Shown in pieces: positions 9,408 through 19,429 of a stretch of 64,000 bases of DNA. Source of the DNA: Aquirufa beregesia (GTDB lineage: Bacteria > Bacteroidota > Bacteroidia > Cytophagales > Spirosomataceae); assembly GCF_011090385.1 (NCBI RefSeq), contig NZ_SEWW01000003.1, positions 62,001 to 126,000 of the forward strand, in the 5' to 3' direction. The translations under genes and the position numbers were made by a program. Under the pieces are notes generated by a model. That model searched no databases, was not told the DNA's origin, and saw only the letters and a list, made by a program, of their open reading frames with translations. How positions within the stretch are numbered: the first letter of the stretch is position 1; every line of letters starts with the position of its first letter.

Positions 9408-10742
9408 ATGTGTGATACTTTTTTTAGTCCTTCTCATCGGAATTTACATGGGAATGCCATCTTGGCTAAAAATTCCGATCGAGAGCCTAATGAAGCTCAA
9501 CAAATCTCCCGATTTCCAGCACATAACCGACCTCAAAAACGAGTACAGGCAACTTTTATTGTTGTGGATTGTCCCGAACAAGTTCATGAAGTCATACTTT
9601 CAAAGCCATTTCACATGTGGGGCGCAGAAATGGGAGTGAATGAATATGGTGTGGCTATAGGAAATGAAGCCGTGTTTACCAAAATGAAGTTGGGGAAGAA
9701 AAACAATGGTTTGACTGGGATGGACTTATTGCGCTTATCCTTGGAACAGTCTACAACAGCAGAAGAGGCTTTAGGTATAATCATTGAACTTTTAGGGAAA
9801 TACGGTCAAGATGCTTGTGGAGGTTATCAAGATAAAGGGATGTATTACAGTAATAGTTTTCTGATAGCTGATCCTCATTCAGCCTATGTAGTAGAAACGG
9901 CTGGGCCATTTTGGGCCTATAAACGAATTAAATCTTTTTATGCTATTTCCAATGTGTTGACACTTGGGACAGATTTTGATCAGATTCATCCGGAGGCCAA
10001 AGACTTCGCCTATCAAAAATCTTGGATGAAACAGGATGTTCCTTTTGATTTTCAAGGGGCCTTTTCAGAGCCCATCATGACATTTTTAGGTCGAGGAGCC
10101 TCCCGAAAACAGCAATGTGAACTTCAAGTTCCCGTATCAAAAAGTGGTAAATTTACCATTCAAGATGCCTTTGGGATTTTGAGAAGCCACCGAATCAAGG
10201 ATAATTTCGAGCCCTGCCAAGGAGATATGGGAAATATTTGTTTGCATGCACAAGGACTATTGACTCCTTCTCAAACCACAGGTAGTATGGTGGCTGAATT
10301 GAGGGAAAATGCCCAATCAAGTGTTTGGTTGACAGGATCATCTGCGCCTTGTTTGTCGGTTTTTAAACCCTTTTATTTTGGAACATCTACCTTGAATACC
10401 GACGTATTCCCGCAGGCTAGTGCCCGTATGGATGCATCTTATTGGTGGCAATGGGAAAAAATTCATCGGAAAGCATTGGTCGATTACTTTTCTATTTTGG
10501 CATTCATTCAGCCGTTTCAACAAGAAAAAGAAAACAGCTGGATGGAACTAGATAGGGTATTGGCAGTCAGTAAGGATATCAAAAAGAGGGAAGAGCTCAG
10601 TCAGGGGGCCATTGAGAATTGTCTTCAATTGGTGAAAAATTGGGAGCAGAAAGGTGATTCTAGCAAGTTCACCCAGTGGCCTTTAGCTTATAGATTGTAT
10701 TGGAAATGGCAAAATAGAAGGATGAAACATGAAAGAGATTAG
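9408..10742 (+). CDS. C69-type (secernin-like) Ntn hydrolase / dipeptidase
   Basis: A 444-residue member of the peptidase C69/secernin superfamily. These N-terminal-nucleophile hydrolases cleave dipeptides or other amides. The protein starts MCDTFF, so removal of Met exposes the catalytic Cys2. The early segment GNAILAKNSDREPNEAQ and the region MGVNEYGVAIGNEAVF are typical of secernins. No signal peptide is present, so it acts in the cytoplasm. Its last 14 nt overlap the start of the flavin amine oxidase gene, which implies translational coupling and a shared pathway, for example hydrolysis of an amide followed by oxidation of the freed amine (inference). The real substrate is unknown. Confidence 0.85.
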   Translation: MCDTFFSPSHRNLHGNAILAKNSDREPNEAQQISRFPAHNRPQKRVQATFIVVDCPEQVHEVILSKPFHMWGAEMGVNEYGVAIGNEAVFTKMKLGKKNNGLTGMDLLRLSLEQSTTAEEALGIIIELLGKYGQDACGGYQDKGMYYSNSFLIADPHSAYVVETAGPFWAYKRIKSFYAISNVLTLGTDFDQIHPEAKDFAYQKSWMKQDVPFDFQGAFSEPIMTFLGRGASRKQQCELQVPVSKSGKFTIQDAFGILRSHRIKDNFEPCQGDMGNICLHAQGLLTPSQTTGSMVAELRENAQSSVWLTGSSAPCLSVFKPFYFGTSTLNTDVFPQASARMDASYWWQWEKIHRKALVDYFSILAFIQPFQQEKENSWMELDRVLAVSKDIKKREELSQGAIENCLQLVKNWEQKGDSSKFTQWPLAYRLYWKWQNRRMKHERD

Positions 10743-12084
10743 TACGGACATATTGATTGTAGGAGCAGGCTATGCGGGTATCGCGGCAGCTAAAAAATTG
10801 CAGGCAGCCCATCAAGATTTTATCGTGATGGAAGCTAGAGATCGAATAGGAGGAAGAACCTTAACAGAGGATTTGGAATCAGGCGTGACGGTTGATATGG
10901 GTGCGAAGTGGGTTGGACCAACGCAACATTTGGTTTGGGAATGGATTAAGGAAACTCAAACAGAAACCTATGAAACCTATGACCAAGGAAAGAATCTATT
11001 GAAATTTAAAGATAAAATCAGTTCCTATACAGGTACGATTCCTAAAATAGATCCCATTTCTTTGATTGACCTAGGATGGGCGATCCATAAAATGAATAAA
11101 TTATCGGATCAAATATCAACCTCTGAACCTTGGAATCACCCGAAAGCCAGGGAATATGATGCCATGACTTTGGCTACTTGGATGGAAAAACATATATGGA
11201 CAGCCAAAGCCAAACACTTATTTGAGATAGGGATACAAACTGTTTTTGCTGCAGAAGCATCAGAAATCTCCCTACTTTTCGCCTTGTTTTATTTTAAGTC
11301 GGGGGATAATATGGATACCCTCATTTCCATAAAAAATGGAGCTCAACAAAGTATATTGAAAGGAGGAACTCAGGGACTGGTTAAAAAAATAGCTAATCCT
11401 TTTATGGACAAAATCCATCTTCAGGAACCTTTAGCGTATTTGAGTCAACATGAAGGAGGCATCATTGCGGAGTCAGCCAATTTGAGGATTAAAGCTAAGA
11501 AATGTATTGTAACCATCCCTCCAGTGTTAATAAATACCCTGGTATTTGATCCTCCTTTGCCCCAGCAAAAAGCGCAATTATATCAGAGAATGCCCATGGG
11601 AGCTGCCATGAAAGTGTATTTAATTTACCCTACACCTTTTTGGAGAGAAATGGGCTTTAGTGGGCAAATCGTGAGCGATGAATATCCGCTTAAAGTGACC
11701 TTTGATGTGGGACATGCTGATTCCGATCAAGGAGTATTATTGGTATTTGTGGAAGGAAATGATGCCCGAAATTTCATTGATTTGGAGGAAGGGACTCGGA
11801 AAAAAATGGTGTTAGAGCGAGTGGAGAAATTTTTTGGTCATCAGGCTTCATTGCCAATACAATATATCGACAAATGCTGGACAGAGGAAGTGTATTCTCG
11901 TGGATGTTATACGGGGTTGATGGGGCCAAATACCTTAACTCAATTTGGTCATCAAATTAGAGCGCCATTTCAGCATGTCCATTTTGCAGGAACAGAGACG
12001 GCAGAAAAATGGAGTGGATATTTAGATGGGGCTATTTCATCTGGTTATCGGGCAGCTTCTGAAGTGTTGAAAGAAATGCTTTAG
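10729..12084 (+). CDS. Flavin-containing monoamine oxidase
   Basis: A 451-residue FAD enzyme of the amine-oxidase superfamily, which oxidises amines or amino acids to imines with release of H2O2. The dinucleotide-binding motif GAGYAG (residues about 11-16) is followed by EARDRIGGRT. The C-terminal FAD contact is FAGTETAEKWSGYLDGA. The conserved middle section contains the GGTQGLVKKIA loop. It lacks a signal peptide. The start codon lies inside the end of the C69-type hydrolase gene (14-nt overlap), so the two are almost certainly co-translated. The pair is followed by a convergent dienelactone hydrolase. The amine substrate is not deducible. Confidence 0.9.
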   Translation: MKEISTDILIVGAGYAGIAAAKKLQAAHQDFIVMEARDRIGGRTLTEDLESGVTVDMGAKWVGPTQHLVWEWIKETQTETYETYDQGKNLLKFKDKISSYTGTIPKIDPISLIDLGWAIHKMNKLSDQISTSEPWNHPKAREYDAMTLATWMEKHIWTAKAKHLFEIGIQTVFAAEASEISLLFALFYFKSGDNMDTLISIKNGAQQSILKGGTQGLVKKIANPFMDKIHLQEPLAYLSQHEGGIIAESANLRIKAKKCIVTIPPVLINTLVFDPPLPQQKAQLYQRMPMGAAMKVYLIYPTPFWREMGFSGQIVSDEYPLKVTFDVGHADSDQGVLLVFVEGNDARNFIDLEEGTRKKMVLERVEKFFGHQASLPIQYIDKCWTEEVYSRGCYTGLMGPNTLTQFGHQIRAPFQHVHFAGTETAEKWSGYLDGAISSGYRAASEVLKEML

Positions 12085-12100
12085 AAGCTGCCCAATGATA

Positions 12101-12934
12101 TTATTTTATTCTTTCTTTGATGAAAGCAATGGCCATATTCCATGCTTCCTCGGTGGATTTTTTGTCAAATGCAGGGTTAGAAGGATTGGCAAAGGCATGT
12201 TCGGCATCAAAGCTTTTCACTTGTAATTTTTTACCAGCGGCCTTCATGTTTTCTTCAAATTCTGCTACTACTTTAGGGGAAATCCATTGTTCTTTACCCG
12301 CAAAAAGCCCTAAAACATCCGTATTTAAGGCTTTTAATTCAGAGATATCTTTAACAGGCATTCCGTAATACATCACACAGGCAACTCCTTGTTTACCAGC
12401 AAGAATAGATGCTTTTAAGGATAATCCCCCACCAAAACACCAGCCTACGGTGGCAATTTTAGCTTGTGGTCCAACATGATTAATCGCACCACGAATGATG
12501 GCTTCTAGTCGGGCAGGATTAGCTTCCCCCATGTATTTTCCAGCGTCTTCGCGCGTGGAGGCCACTTTCCCATCATACATATCAATGGCTAATACATTGA
12601 CATTGCCTAAGGTACTGTAGAAATGTTCGGCTTCTCTTTTTATATGATCATTTAGTCCCCACCATTCTTGAAATACGAATAAGGTATTATTGGTTGGTTG
12701 GGCTGCTTTGATAAAAAAAGCTTTGGCTTTTTGGCCATCAGGAGTACTGAATTCTATCATTTCTCCACCTGTTTTTGAAATGTGCACATAAGGCTTAGGT
12801 AATTTATGAGAGCGTTGAAAGGCCTTATTGGATGCCATTAATTGCATGTCATCTTTTTTGAGAAAGCAGCAGGATTGGGCGCTTAGTTCTTGAAAACCAA
12901 GGAGTACGGCGAGTAAAAGGACGATTTTTTTCAT
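12101..12934 (-). CDS. Secreted dienelactone hydrolase family protein
   Basis: A 277-residue alpha/beta hydrolase of the dienelactone hydrolase family with a signal peptide (MKKIVLLLAVLLGFQELSAQ), so it acts in the periplasm or outside. The nucleophile is the cysteine of GWCFGGG, as in classical dienelactone hydrolases. The aspartate is expected in the strand near LGLFAGKEQW, and the histidine is in DAEHAFANP. An early FQEWWGL segment forms the oxyanion-side loop. About 60 extra residues precede the catalytic domain. It is monocistronic, convergent with the amine oxidase and divergent from the giant dehydrogenase gene. Substrate is unknown; lactones or esters are likely. Confidence 0.88.
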   Translation of the reverse strand: MKKIVLLLAVLLGFQELSAQSCCFLKKDDMQLMASNKAFQRSHKLPKPYVHISKTGGEMIEFSTPDGQKAKAFFIKAAQPTNNTLFVFQEWWGLNDHIKREAEHFYSTLGNVNVLAIDMYDGKVASTREDAGKYMGEANPARLEAIIRGAINHVGPQAKIATVGWCFGGGLSLKASILAGKQGVACVMYYGMPVKDISELKALNTDVLGLFAGKEQWISPKVVAEFEENMKAAGKKLQVKSFDAEHAFANPSNPAFDKKSTEEAWNMAIAFIKERIK

Positions 12935-13023
12935 GGTATTATTTGAATAAAAATTTTGAATAATTTAATCGAAAATGAAGCTTTTAATTTAACTTTACCA
13001 ATTCTTTAAGACTGTAATATCAT

Positions 13024-16000
13024 ATGAAACACAATTTCTTCGGCTCTGTCCGAATCATGGCGAGCATCTGTCTTGCATGTTTATTTTCGTTCTCACTTGT
13101 TGCGCAAGATAAAAACGTACTCAAAGGTAAAAAGGTTTTGGTCTTTTCATCGACCAAAGGGTTTCGTCATAGTTCTATCGAACCTGGCAAAATAGCATTT
13201 TTGAAAATGGCCGCTGAAAAGGGTTTTTCCGTGGATACCACAGAAAACGCTGCCGCATTTGCTGAAAATAATTTAAAGAAATACCGAGTAGTGGTGTTTT
13301 TAAATACGACAGGAAATGTGTTGAATGCTCCTCAGCAAAACGCATTTGAGCGATTTATTCAGGCAGGAGGAGGATATCTTGGTATCCATGCGGCTACGGA
13401 CACCGAATATGATTGGCCTTGGTATGGTAAATTATCTGGAGGCTATTTCGCCTCACATCCTGGTCGTCCGAATGTTCAAGAAGGGAAAATGACGGTGGTC
13501 GATGGAAGTCATATTTCCACCTCCCACATGCCGGCTAGTTTTATTCGTAAGGATGAATTTTATGACATCAAAGAGTTTAACAAAGACGTTAAAGTGTTGG
13601 TGACTGTAGACGAAAAAACGTATAAAGATGGTAAAATGGGGGATTTTCACCCAATGGCCTGGTACCATGAATTTGATGGCGGTCGTGCATTTTATACCAA
13701 CTGGGGACATACCCATGAGACTTTTTCAGAGGACTTAGTGTTAAAACATATCTGGGGAGGGTTACAATGGGTGGCTTCAGGCGCTGACATCGATTATACT
13801 AAAAAATTACGCACAGGAGTTCTTCCCGAAGAAAATAGATTCACTAAAATTACTTTAGATCGTAATTTGGATGAACCCACTGAATTGGCGGTAACGAATC
13901 AGGGAAAAATCTTTTTTGCTGAGCGTAAAGGTAAATTGAAGATGTTTGATCCTAAAAAAGGCAAAACGAAAGTAATCGCTAACTTGGATGTATTCAATAA
14001 GTTTGAGTATGGTTTAATGGGGATGAATATTGATCCTAACTATGATCAAAACAAGTGGATTTATTTGTTTTATTCTCCACAAACAGGTCAGGCTGATACA
14101 GCACAACATTTATCTCGTTTTACTTATGATGATGTGAAAGATACCTTGTTAATGAATACAGAGAAGGTATTATTACGTGTTCCAGTTAAACGTACAGGAT
14201 GTTGTCATACAGGAGGTTCTATTGCTTGGGATAAAGAGGGAAACTTGTTTTTATCTACGGGTGATGATACCAATCCATTTGATTCCAACGGATTTGGTCC
14301 GATCGACAATCGTCCTGGAAGAGCGGGCTGGGATGCACGTGCTACGAGTTCTAACACGAATGATTTAAGAGGTAAGATTATGCGTATTAAGCCAACACCA
14401 GAAGGTTCTTATACGATTCCCAAGGGTAATTTGTTCCCAGAGAAAACTCCACATGCTAAAGCGGAGATTTATGTGATGGGTAATCGTAATCCTTACCGTA
14501 TAGCAGTGGATCAGCGTACAGGCTTCTTATATTGGGGCGAAGTAGGTCCAGATGCGGGTGAAAATTCACCTAAATATGGATCAAGAGGTTATGATGAAGT
14601 GAATCAGGCACGTGAAGCAGGTTATTTTGGTTGGCCATTATTTGTGGGAAATAATCAAACGTACAATCAACGTGATTTTGTGAAGGATAGTACTTGGGCG
14701 AAATTTAGTGTGGAGGCACCTATCAATCATTCTCCTCACAATACTGGATTTGCACATTTGCCTAAACCTCAAAAAGCATTTATTTTCTATCCTTATGTAG
14801 ATTCTCCAGAATTTGGTCCAGTCATTGGAAAAGGATCTAGAAATGCCATGGCAGGACCTGTGTATTATTCAGAAGATTTCCCCAGCACTTCTAAAACAAA
14901 ATTCCCATCCTATTACGATGGAAAATTGTTTGCTTACGATTGGGCTAGAGATATTATCTATACTGTTACGATGAAACAAAATGGAGATTTTGATTCCATG
15001 GAGCGCTTCTTGCCTTCGGTGAAGTTTTCTCATCCTATTGACATGCAATTTGCTAAAGATGGTACTTTCTATGGTTTAGAATATGGTCCAAATTGGTTTG
15101 CTCAAAACGAGGAGGCGACTTTGTATAAAATTGAATATAATGGTGGTAACCGTCCTCCTAAGGTGGAAATTGCGGTAGATAAGAAAGTAGGAGCATCGCC
15201 TTTGAAAGTAAAATTCTCTTCGGAAGGAACGTTGGACTATGATGGAGATGCCATTAAATATGCTTGGTCATTTGGTGATGGACAAACTAGTACATTGGCT
15301 AATCCGAGTATTACGTTTATTAAATCAGGAGTATTTAAAGCCGTATTGAAAGTGAAAGATGCGAAGGGCAATGTTAGTTCAGCGGAGACCATCGTGAAGG
15401 TAGGTAATGAAATTCCCAAAGTAGATGTGAGTATTGAAGGGAATAAATCGTTCTATTGGAATGACAAGGCCGTGAAATACCAAGTGAAAGTGGAGGATAA
15501 AGAAGATGGAACTTTAAGTAATAAGAAAATTGCCGAGGAAGATGTGGTGTTGAATATCAATTACTTACAAGGGTTTGACAAAACCTTAATTGAGCAAGGA
15601 CATCAGAGTAATACTTCATTCTCCAATGGAAAGCGTTTGATTGAACTTTCTGATTGTAAAACTTGCCATGCCGTAGAGAAGAAATCCATTGGACCTTCGT
15701 ATACTGAAGTCAGTAAGAAATACCGTGCTTCTGCAGCCAATGTAGACATGTTGGCAAAGAAAGTTATTTCGGGTGGTGGTGGAGTTTGGGGAGAACAAGT
15801 GATGGCTGCTCACCCTCAAATTAAATCCGATGAAGCGAAAGAAATGGTTCGTTATATCTTAAGTTTATCGGATACCAAGAAAGTCTCGAAACCATTAAAA
15901 GGGGAGTTTGTGACCAATGATGGTGGTAAACCAGGTACATTCTTGTTTGTAGCTAGCTATACCGATAAAGGTGGTTCTAAAGTAGGTTCTGCTACAGGTC

Positions 16001-16395
16001 AGCAGGTGATTACATTACGTAATTCACGTGTGGCTGCAGCATCTGCAGATCAGACATCTAAAACCATGAAATACAAGATCGATGGTGTTGGCGAATTATT
16101 GATAGCAACAGCCGATAAAGGTTATGCCAATTTTGGAATGATCGATTTGACGGGTATTAAGTCGATCCAAGTATCTTCTTTTGTGATGCCAGGACAAACA
16201 GTTGGAGGTAAACTGGAATTGAGATCAGGTAGTCCAAGCGGTACGCTTTTAGGGTCGATTGATATCAGTACTACGGGAGATACTAGAATGCCAGTTAGTG
16301 TATCTGGTTCTCAGAACTTATATTTTGTCTTTTCTAACCCGAATGCTGGAGATAAGCCCTTGTATGGTTTGAAGGAAATCTATTTTGAGAATTAG
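13024..16395 (+). CDS. Multidomain ThuA-like / PQQ-type sugar dehydrogenase / PKD / cytochrome c / CBM6 protein
   Basis: A 1,123-residue secreted protein that probably oxidises sugars or alcohols and passes electrons to its own heme. After a signal peptide comes a ThuA-like trehalose-utilisation domain (about 35-245, with GGGYLGIHAATDTEYD). A six-bladed glucose/sorbosone dehydrogenase propeller follows (about 260-720, with CCHTGGSIAWD and NRNPYRIAVD). Then come a PKD domain (about 735-825, DGDAIKYAWSFGDGQ), a class I cytochrome c domain with CKTCH at about residue 878, and a C-terminal CBM6-like beta-sandwich (about 980-1123). Such fusions occur in Bacteroidetes and Planctomycetes. Heme attachment would need the Ccm system at 39-43.5 kb. 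The gene is monocistronic with a strong terminator. Confidence 0.9.
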   Translation: MKHNFFGSVRIMASICLACLFSFSLVAQDKNVLKGKKVLVFSSTKGFRHSSIEPGKIAFLKMAAEKGFSVDTTENAAAFAENNLKKYRVVVFLNTTGNVLNAPQQNAFERFIQAGGGYLGIHAATDTEYDWPWYGKLSGGYFASHPGRPNVQEGKMTVVDGSHISTSHMPASFIRKDEFYDIKEFNKDVKVLVTVDEKTYKDGKMGDFHPMAWYHEFDGGRAFYTNWGHTHETFSEDLVLKHIWGGLQWVASGADIDYTKKLRTGVLPEENRFTKITLDRNLDEPTELAVTNQGKIFFAERKGKLKMFDPKKGKTKVIANLDVFNKFEYGLMGMNIDPNYDQNKWIYLFYSPQTGQADTAQHLSRFTYDDVKDTLLMNTEKVLLRVPVKRTGCCHTGGSIAWDKEGNLFLSTGDDTNPFDSNGFGPIDNRPGRAGWDARATSSNTNDLRGKIMRIKPTPEGSYTIPKGNLFPEKTPHAKAEIYVMGNRNPYRIAVDQRTGFLYWGEVGPDAGENSPKYGSRGYDEVNQAREAGYFGWPLFVGNNQTYNQRDFVKDSTWAKFSVEAPINHSPHNTGFAHLPKPQKAFIFYPYVDSPEFGPVIGKGSRNAMAGPVYYSEDFPSTSKTKFPSYYDGKLFAYDWARDIIYTVTMKQNGDFDSMERFLPSVKFSHPIDMQFAKDGTFYGLEYGPNWFAQNEEATLYKIEYNGGNRPPKVEIAVDKKVGASPLKVKFSSEGTLDYDGDAIKYAWSFGDGQTSTLANPSITFIKSGVFKAVLKVKDAKGNVSSAETIVKVGNEIPKVDVSIEGNKSFYWNDKAVKYQVKVEDKEDGTLSNKKIAEEDVVLNINYLQGFDKTLIEQGHQSNTSFSNGKRLIELSDCKTCHAVEKKSIGPSYTEVSKKYRASAANVDMLAKKVISGGGGVWGEQVMAAHPQIKSDEAKEMVRYILSLSDTKKVSKPLKGEFVTNDGGKPGTFLFVASYTDKGGSKVGSATGQQVITLRNSRVAAASADQTSKTMKYKIDGVGELLIATADKGYANFGMIDLTGIKSIQVSSFVMPGQTVGGKLELRSGSPSGTLLGSIDISTTGDTRMPVSVSGSQNLYFVFSNPNAGDKPLYGLKEIYFEN

Positions 16396-16410
16396 GAAAG
16401 TATATTCCAC

Positions 16411-16438
16411 AAAAAAGGCTCCGAAAGGAGCCTTTTTT
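16411..16438. terminator. Bidirectional terminator
   Basis: AAAAAAGGCTCC-GAAA-GGAGCCTTTTTT is a perfect hairpin with a GAAA loop, flanked by A- and T-runs. It serves both the dehydrogenase gene and the convergent minus-strand operon beginning with VF530. Confidence 0.92.
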
Positions 16439-16439
16439 G

Positions 16440-16661
16440 TTACCATTTAGTACGGATGTACAGATTTTCTACTTTTTGTCGGGCCCAAGGAGTTCTTCGC
16501 AAAAAAGTCAAGGAAGATTTGATACTTGGATTGATGGCAAAGCAGTTAATACGAATTCTTCGGGCTAGTTCTTCCCATCCATAACGCTCCACCAATTGCT
16601 CCATGATGAACGCTAAGGTTTTGCCATGTAAAGGGTCATTGGATACTTGTCCTTCGTTCAT
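16440..16661 (-). CDS. VF530 (DUF2132) family protein
   Basis: A 73-residue protein of the VF530/DUF2132 family, small helical proteins proposed to bind DNA. It shows the family pattern [22 protein letters not shown], cited as residues about 8-29, then [22 protein letters not shown] with the conserved tryptophan. Its length is normal for the family. It is the last gene of a minus-strand run after the ABC-F gene (11-nt gap) and ends right at a bidirectional terminator. Its biochemical role is not established in the family. Confidence 0.85.
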   Translation of the reverse strand: MNEGQVSNDPLHGKTLAFIMEQLVERYGWEELARRIRINCFAINPSIKSSLTFLRRTPWARQKVENLYIRTKW

Positions 16662-16672
16662 AAGGTGATGAT

Positions 16673-18532
16673 TTAAGCGCGCTCGGATAGCTCCAACCAG
16701 CGCAATTCTTTTTCCTCTAAACTATTTTTTAATCGTTCAATTTCTGCTGCCCAAGCCGTTAAGTCTTGAAAATCGTCTGAACCTTTGCTTAGGCGTTCAA
16801 TGAGCGCATCTTTTTGCCCTTCCATCACGGCCATTTCTTTTTCTAGTTCTTCCAATTCTTTCGCTTCTTTAAAACTTAATTTAGCCCCTTTGGGCTTAGG
16901 CTTATTTTCGACTACTGTTGCTGGATTTTTTTTCTCGGCAACAGGTTCTTTTTCTTTATTTTCCAGGGCTATTCGATAGTCAGTATAATTACCATTGAAG
17001 AAATTCACTTCTCCTTCTCCTTCCACTAATATCAATTGATCTACCAAATTATCCATGAAGTACCGATCGTGGGAGACTAATAACAAACAACCTTGGAATT
17101 CACTGAGGAAGTCTTCCAATAACTGCAAGGTATCTAAATCCAAATCATTGGTGGGCTCATCCAGAATCAAGAAGTTTGGATTCTTAACCAATACTTGCAT
17201 TAATTGTAGCCTTTTTTTCTCTCCTCCGGATAGTTTTTCTACTGGGGTATATTGCTGGGCGGTAGGGAACAAAAACTTGCTTAAGAACTGACTAGGGGTT
17301 AATGACTCATTTTTTCCATAAGGAATCACTTCGGCAATTTCAGTGATCGTATCAATGACGCGTTGTTCAGGCTTAAATTCAAATGGTATTTGGGTATAAT
17401 AACCAATTACTAGCGTTTCTCCTGGATCGATTGTACCTCCATCAGGTTGTTCTAAGCCAGTTAAAAGTTGAAGGAAGGTGGTTTTACCTGCACCGTTTTT
17501 CCCCACGATACCTATGCGATCTTTTTTCTTGAAGGTATAGGTGAAATCATTGACAATTTTTTTATCTCCCCAGGCTTTCTTGAGGTGATTAATTTCAATG
17601 ATTTTATTGCCTAAGCGTGACATCTGGATGTTTAATTCCAGTTTACTGTCATCTGTTTTGCGATGAGCCACTTCTTCTGTTTCAGCAAAGGCATCGATGC
17701 GTGACTGTGCCTTGGTACCACGTGCTTTGGGTTGTCTTCTCATCCATTCCAATTCCTTGCGGTACAGATTTTTTGCTTTGGAAATGGTACTAGCTTCGGA
17801 AGCTTCACGTTCGGCTTTTTTCTCTAAGAAATAGGCATAATTGCCTTCATAGGTATAGATGGAACCATTGCTTAGCTCCAACATTTTATTACATACTTTA
17901 TCTAGGAAATATCGATCGTGAGACACCACTAATACCGTGACGTTTGGACCAGAAAGAATACCTTCTAACCATTCAATGGTTTCTATATCCAAGTGGTTGG
18001 TTGGCTCATCCAGAATCATAATATCCGGACTTTCTATCAATAATTTAGCCAAAGAAAGTCGTTTCTTTTGACCTCCAGATAGGGTGCTTACTTTTTGATC
18101 TCCATCTGGAATCCCAAGACGTGTGATGATTTGTTTGGCTCTAGCCTCATAATCCCAGGCATTATTGGCTTCCATGAGTGCAAAAGAATCTTCTAGTTCT
18201 TTGGCATCACCTGAAATCATGGCCTTTTCATAGGCTTTGATAGCCTGAGCACTTGGTAAATCATCAGAAAAAAGGTAGTTGAGGACTTCTTCATTTTCCT
18301 GAAAAATAGGATTTTGAGGAAGATATCCCACGCGTATGCCTTTGCGGATGGTTACTTTACCTTCATCTGGGCTTTGGAGACCCATCAAGGTTTCCATCAG
18401 GGTAGTTTTACCCGTACCATTTTTTCCAATGAGGGATACTTTCTCTCCTTTTTGTAGGCCAAAGAATAGGTTTTTAAAGACCCATCTCTCACCCAAATTG
18501 CGAGAAATATTTTCCGCGGATAGGTAATTCAT
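16673..18532 (-). CDS. ABC-F family ATPase (Uup/YdiF-like)
   Basis: A 619-residue soluble ABC-F protein with two ATP-binding cassettes and no membrane domain. The first cassette has GKNGTGKTT (36-44), [13 protein letters not shown] and DEPTNHLD. The second has [22 protein letters not shown] and DEPTNDLD. Between them lies the basic P-site tRNA interaction linker ([18 protein letters not shown]). The C-terminal end, after a [10 protein letters not shown] segment, is a charged coiled coil like that of Uup, which binds DNA. Family members act on ribosomes or at branched DNA, and antibiotic resistance is possible but not indicated. It lies 21 nt downstream of tatC in the same direction, so co-transcription with tatC and glyA is likely. 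Confidence 0.93.
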   Translation of the reverse strand: MNYLSAENISRNLGERWVFKNLFFGLQKGEKVSLIGKNGTGKTTLMETLMGLQSPDEGKVTIRKGIRVGYLPQNPIFQENEEVLNYLFSDDLPSAQAIKAYEKAMISGDAKELEDSFALMEANNAWDYEARAKQIITRLGIPDGDQKVSTLSGGQKKRLSLAKLLIESPDIMILDEPTNHLDIETIEWLEGILSGPNVTVLVVSHDRYFLDKVCNKMLELSNGSIYTYEGNYAYFLEKKAEREASEASTISKAKNLYRKELEWMRRQPKARGTKAQSRIDAFAETEEVAHRKTDDSKLELNIQMSRLGNKIIEINHLKKAWGDKKIVNDFTYTFKKKDRIGIVGKNGAGKTTFLQLLTGLEQPDGGTIDPGETLVIGYYTQIPFEFKPEQRVIDTITEIAEVIPYGKNESLTPSQFLSKFLFPTAQQYTPVEKLSGGEKKRLQLMQVLVKNPNFLILDEPTNDLDLDTLQLLEDFLSEFQGCLLLVSHDRYFMDNLVDQLILVEGEGEVNFFNGNYTDYRIALENKEKEPVAEKKNPATVVENKPKPKGAKLSFKEAKELEELEKEMAVMEGQKDALIERLSKGSDDFQDLTAWAAEIERLKNSLEEKELRWLELSERA

Positions 18533-18553
18533 GTTTGCTAATTAGGAACTCGA

Positions 18554-19420
18554 TTAGGAATTCGATTCGAGCGCTTCTTCTCTCATTTTTCTGCGCAATA
18601 CTCTTCCAGAAACGATGATACTAATTTCGTAGAGGCCAAAGAGAGGGAAGGCCACCAATAATTGAGAAATCACATCGGGGGAAGGGGTGATGATAGCCGC
18701 TACTAACAAAATCACGATTAAAGCATGTTTTCTGTATTCTCTCATGAAAGAAGGGGTTAAAATACCTACTTGAGAAAGCACAAATGCAATCATCGGTAAT
18801 TGGAAAGTTAGGCCGCAAGCCAAGGTCAACATCGACAATAACGAAATGTAATCGTTGATATCAAATTGATTTTGGATGCTAGGATCTAATTTGAAGTTCG
18901 CCAAGAAATTGATGGCCATGGGGGCTACCACAAAATAACCAAATGATACCCCAATAAAGAACAAAAGAGAAACCCAGAATACGGCTCCGCGGGCGGCTTT
19001 TTGTTCTTTTTCTTTTAAACCTGGACGGATAAATCGCCAGATTTCATAAAAGGCGTAAGGAAATGCAAATAACAGACCTACAATGATCGACTGGGTTAAA
19101 GCCATCATGAACTGTCCAGACACTTCTCTACTTTGAAGAATGAAATCAGCTGCTTGCATACACAAGCTGGTCATTCCTGTTAATTCGGCTAAATGGCAAA
19201 GAACTTGATTGGTATAGAAATCAACTTTGGTAGGCCCCATAATGATGATACCAAAGATTTCATTTCTGAAAATCCATGCTATGATAGTAAAAATCACAAT
19301 AGAAGCTAAGGAGCGTATGATATGCCACCTTAATTCTTCTAAATGATCCATAAACGACATCTCAGTGCCGTCCTTATCTTCATCCTGGTCCTCGTCGTCC
19401 CAATCCTGATCTAATGCCAT
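18554..19420 (-). CDS. tatC: Sec-independent protein translocase TatC
   Basis: TatC is the twin-arginine signal receptor of the Tat pathway in the cytoplasmic membrane. This 288-residue protein has the six expected transmembrane segments and the signature MSFMDHLEELRWHIIRS, with the conserved Glu and Arg of the signal-binding site. IRPGLKEKEQ follows in the second cytoplasmic loop. An unusual very acidic N-terminal extension (DQDWDDEDQDEDKDG, residues 4-18) precedes the family start. The gene follows glyA by 9 nt and precedes the ABC-F gene. TatA/B are not in the window. Confidence is high. Confidence 0.96.
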   Translation of the reverse strand: MALDQDWDDEDQDEDKDGTEMSFMDHLEELRWHIIRSLASIVIFTIIAWIFRNEIFGIIIMGPTKVDFYTNQVLCHLAELTGMTSLCMQAADFILQSREVSGQFMMALTQSIIVGLLFAFPYAFYEIWRFIRPGLKEKEQKAARGAVFWVSLLFFIGVSFGYFVVAPMAINFLANFKLDPSIQNQFDINDYISLLSMLTLACGLTFQLPMIAFVLSQVGILTPSFMREYRKHALIVILLVAAIITPSPDVISQLLVAFPLFGLYEISIIVSGRVLRRKMREEALESNS

Positions 19421-19429
19421 GTTTGTTTT

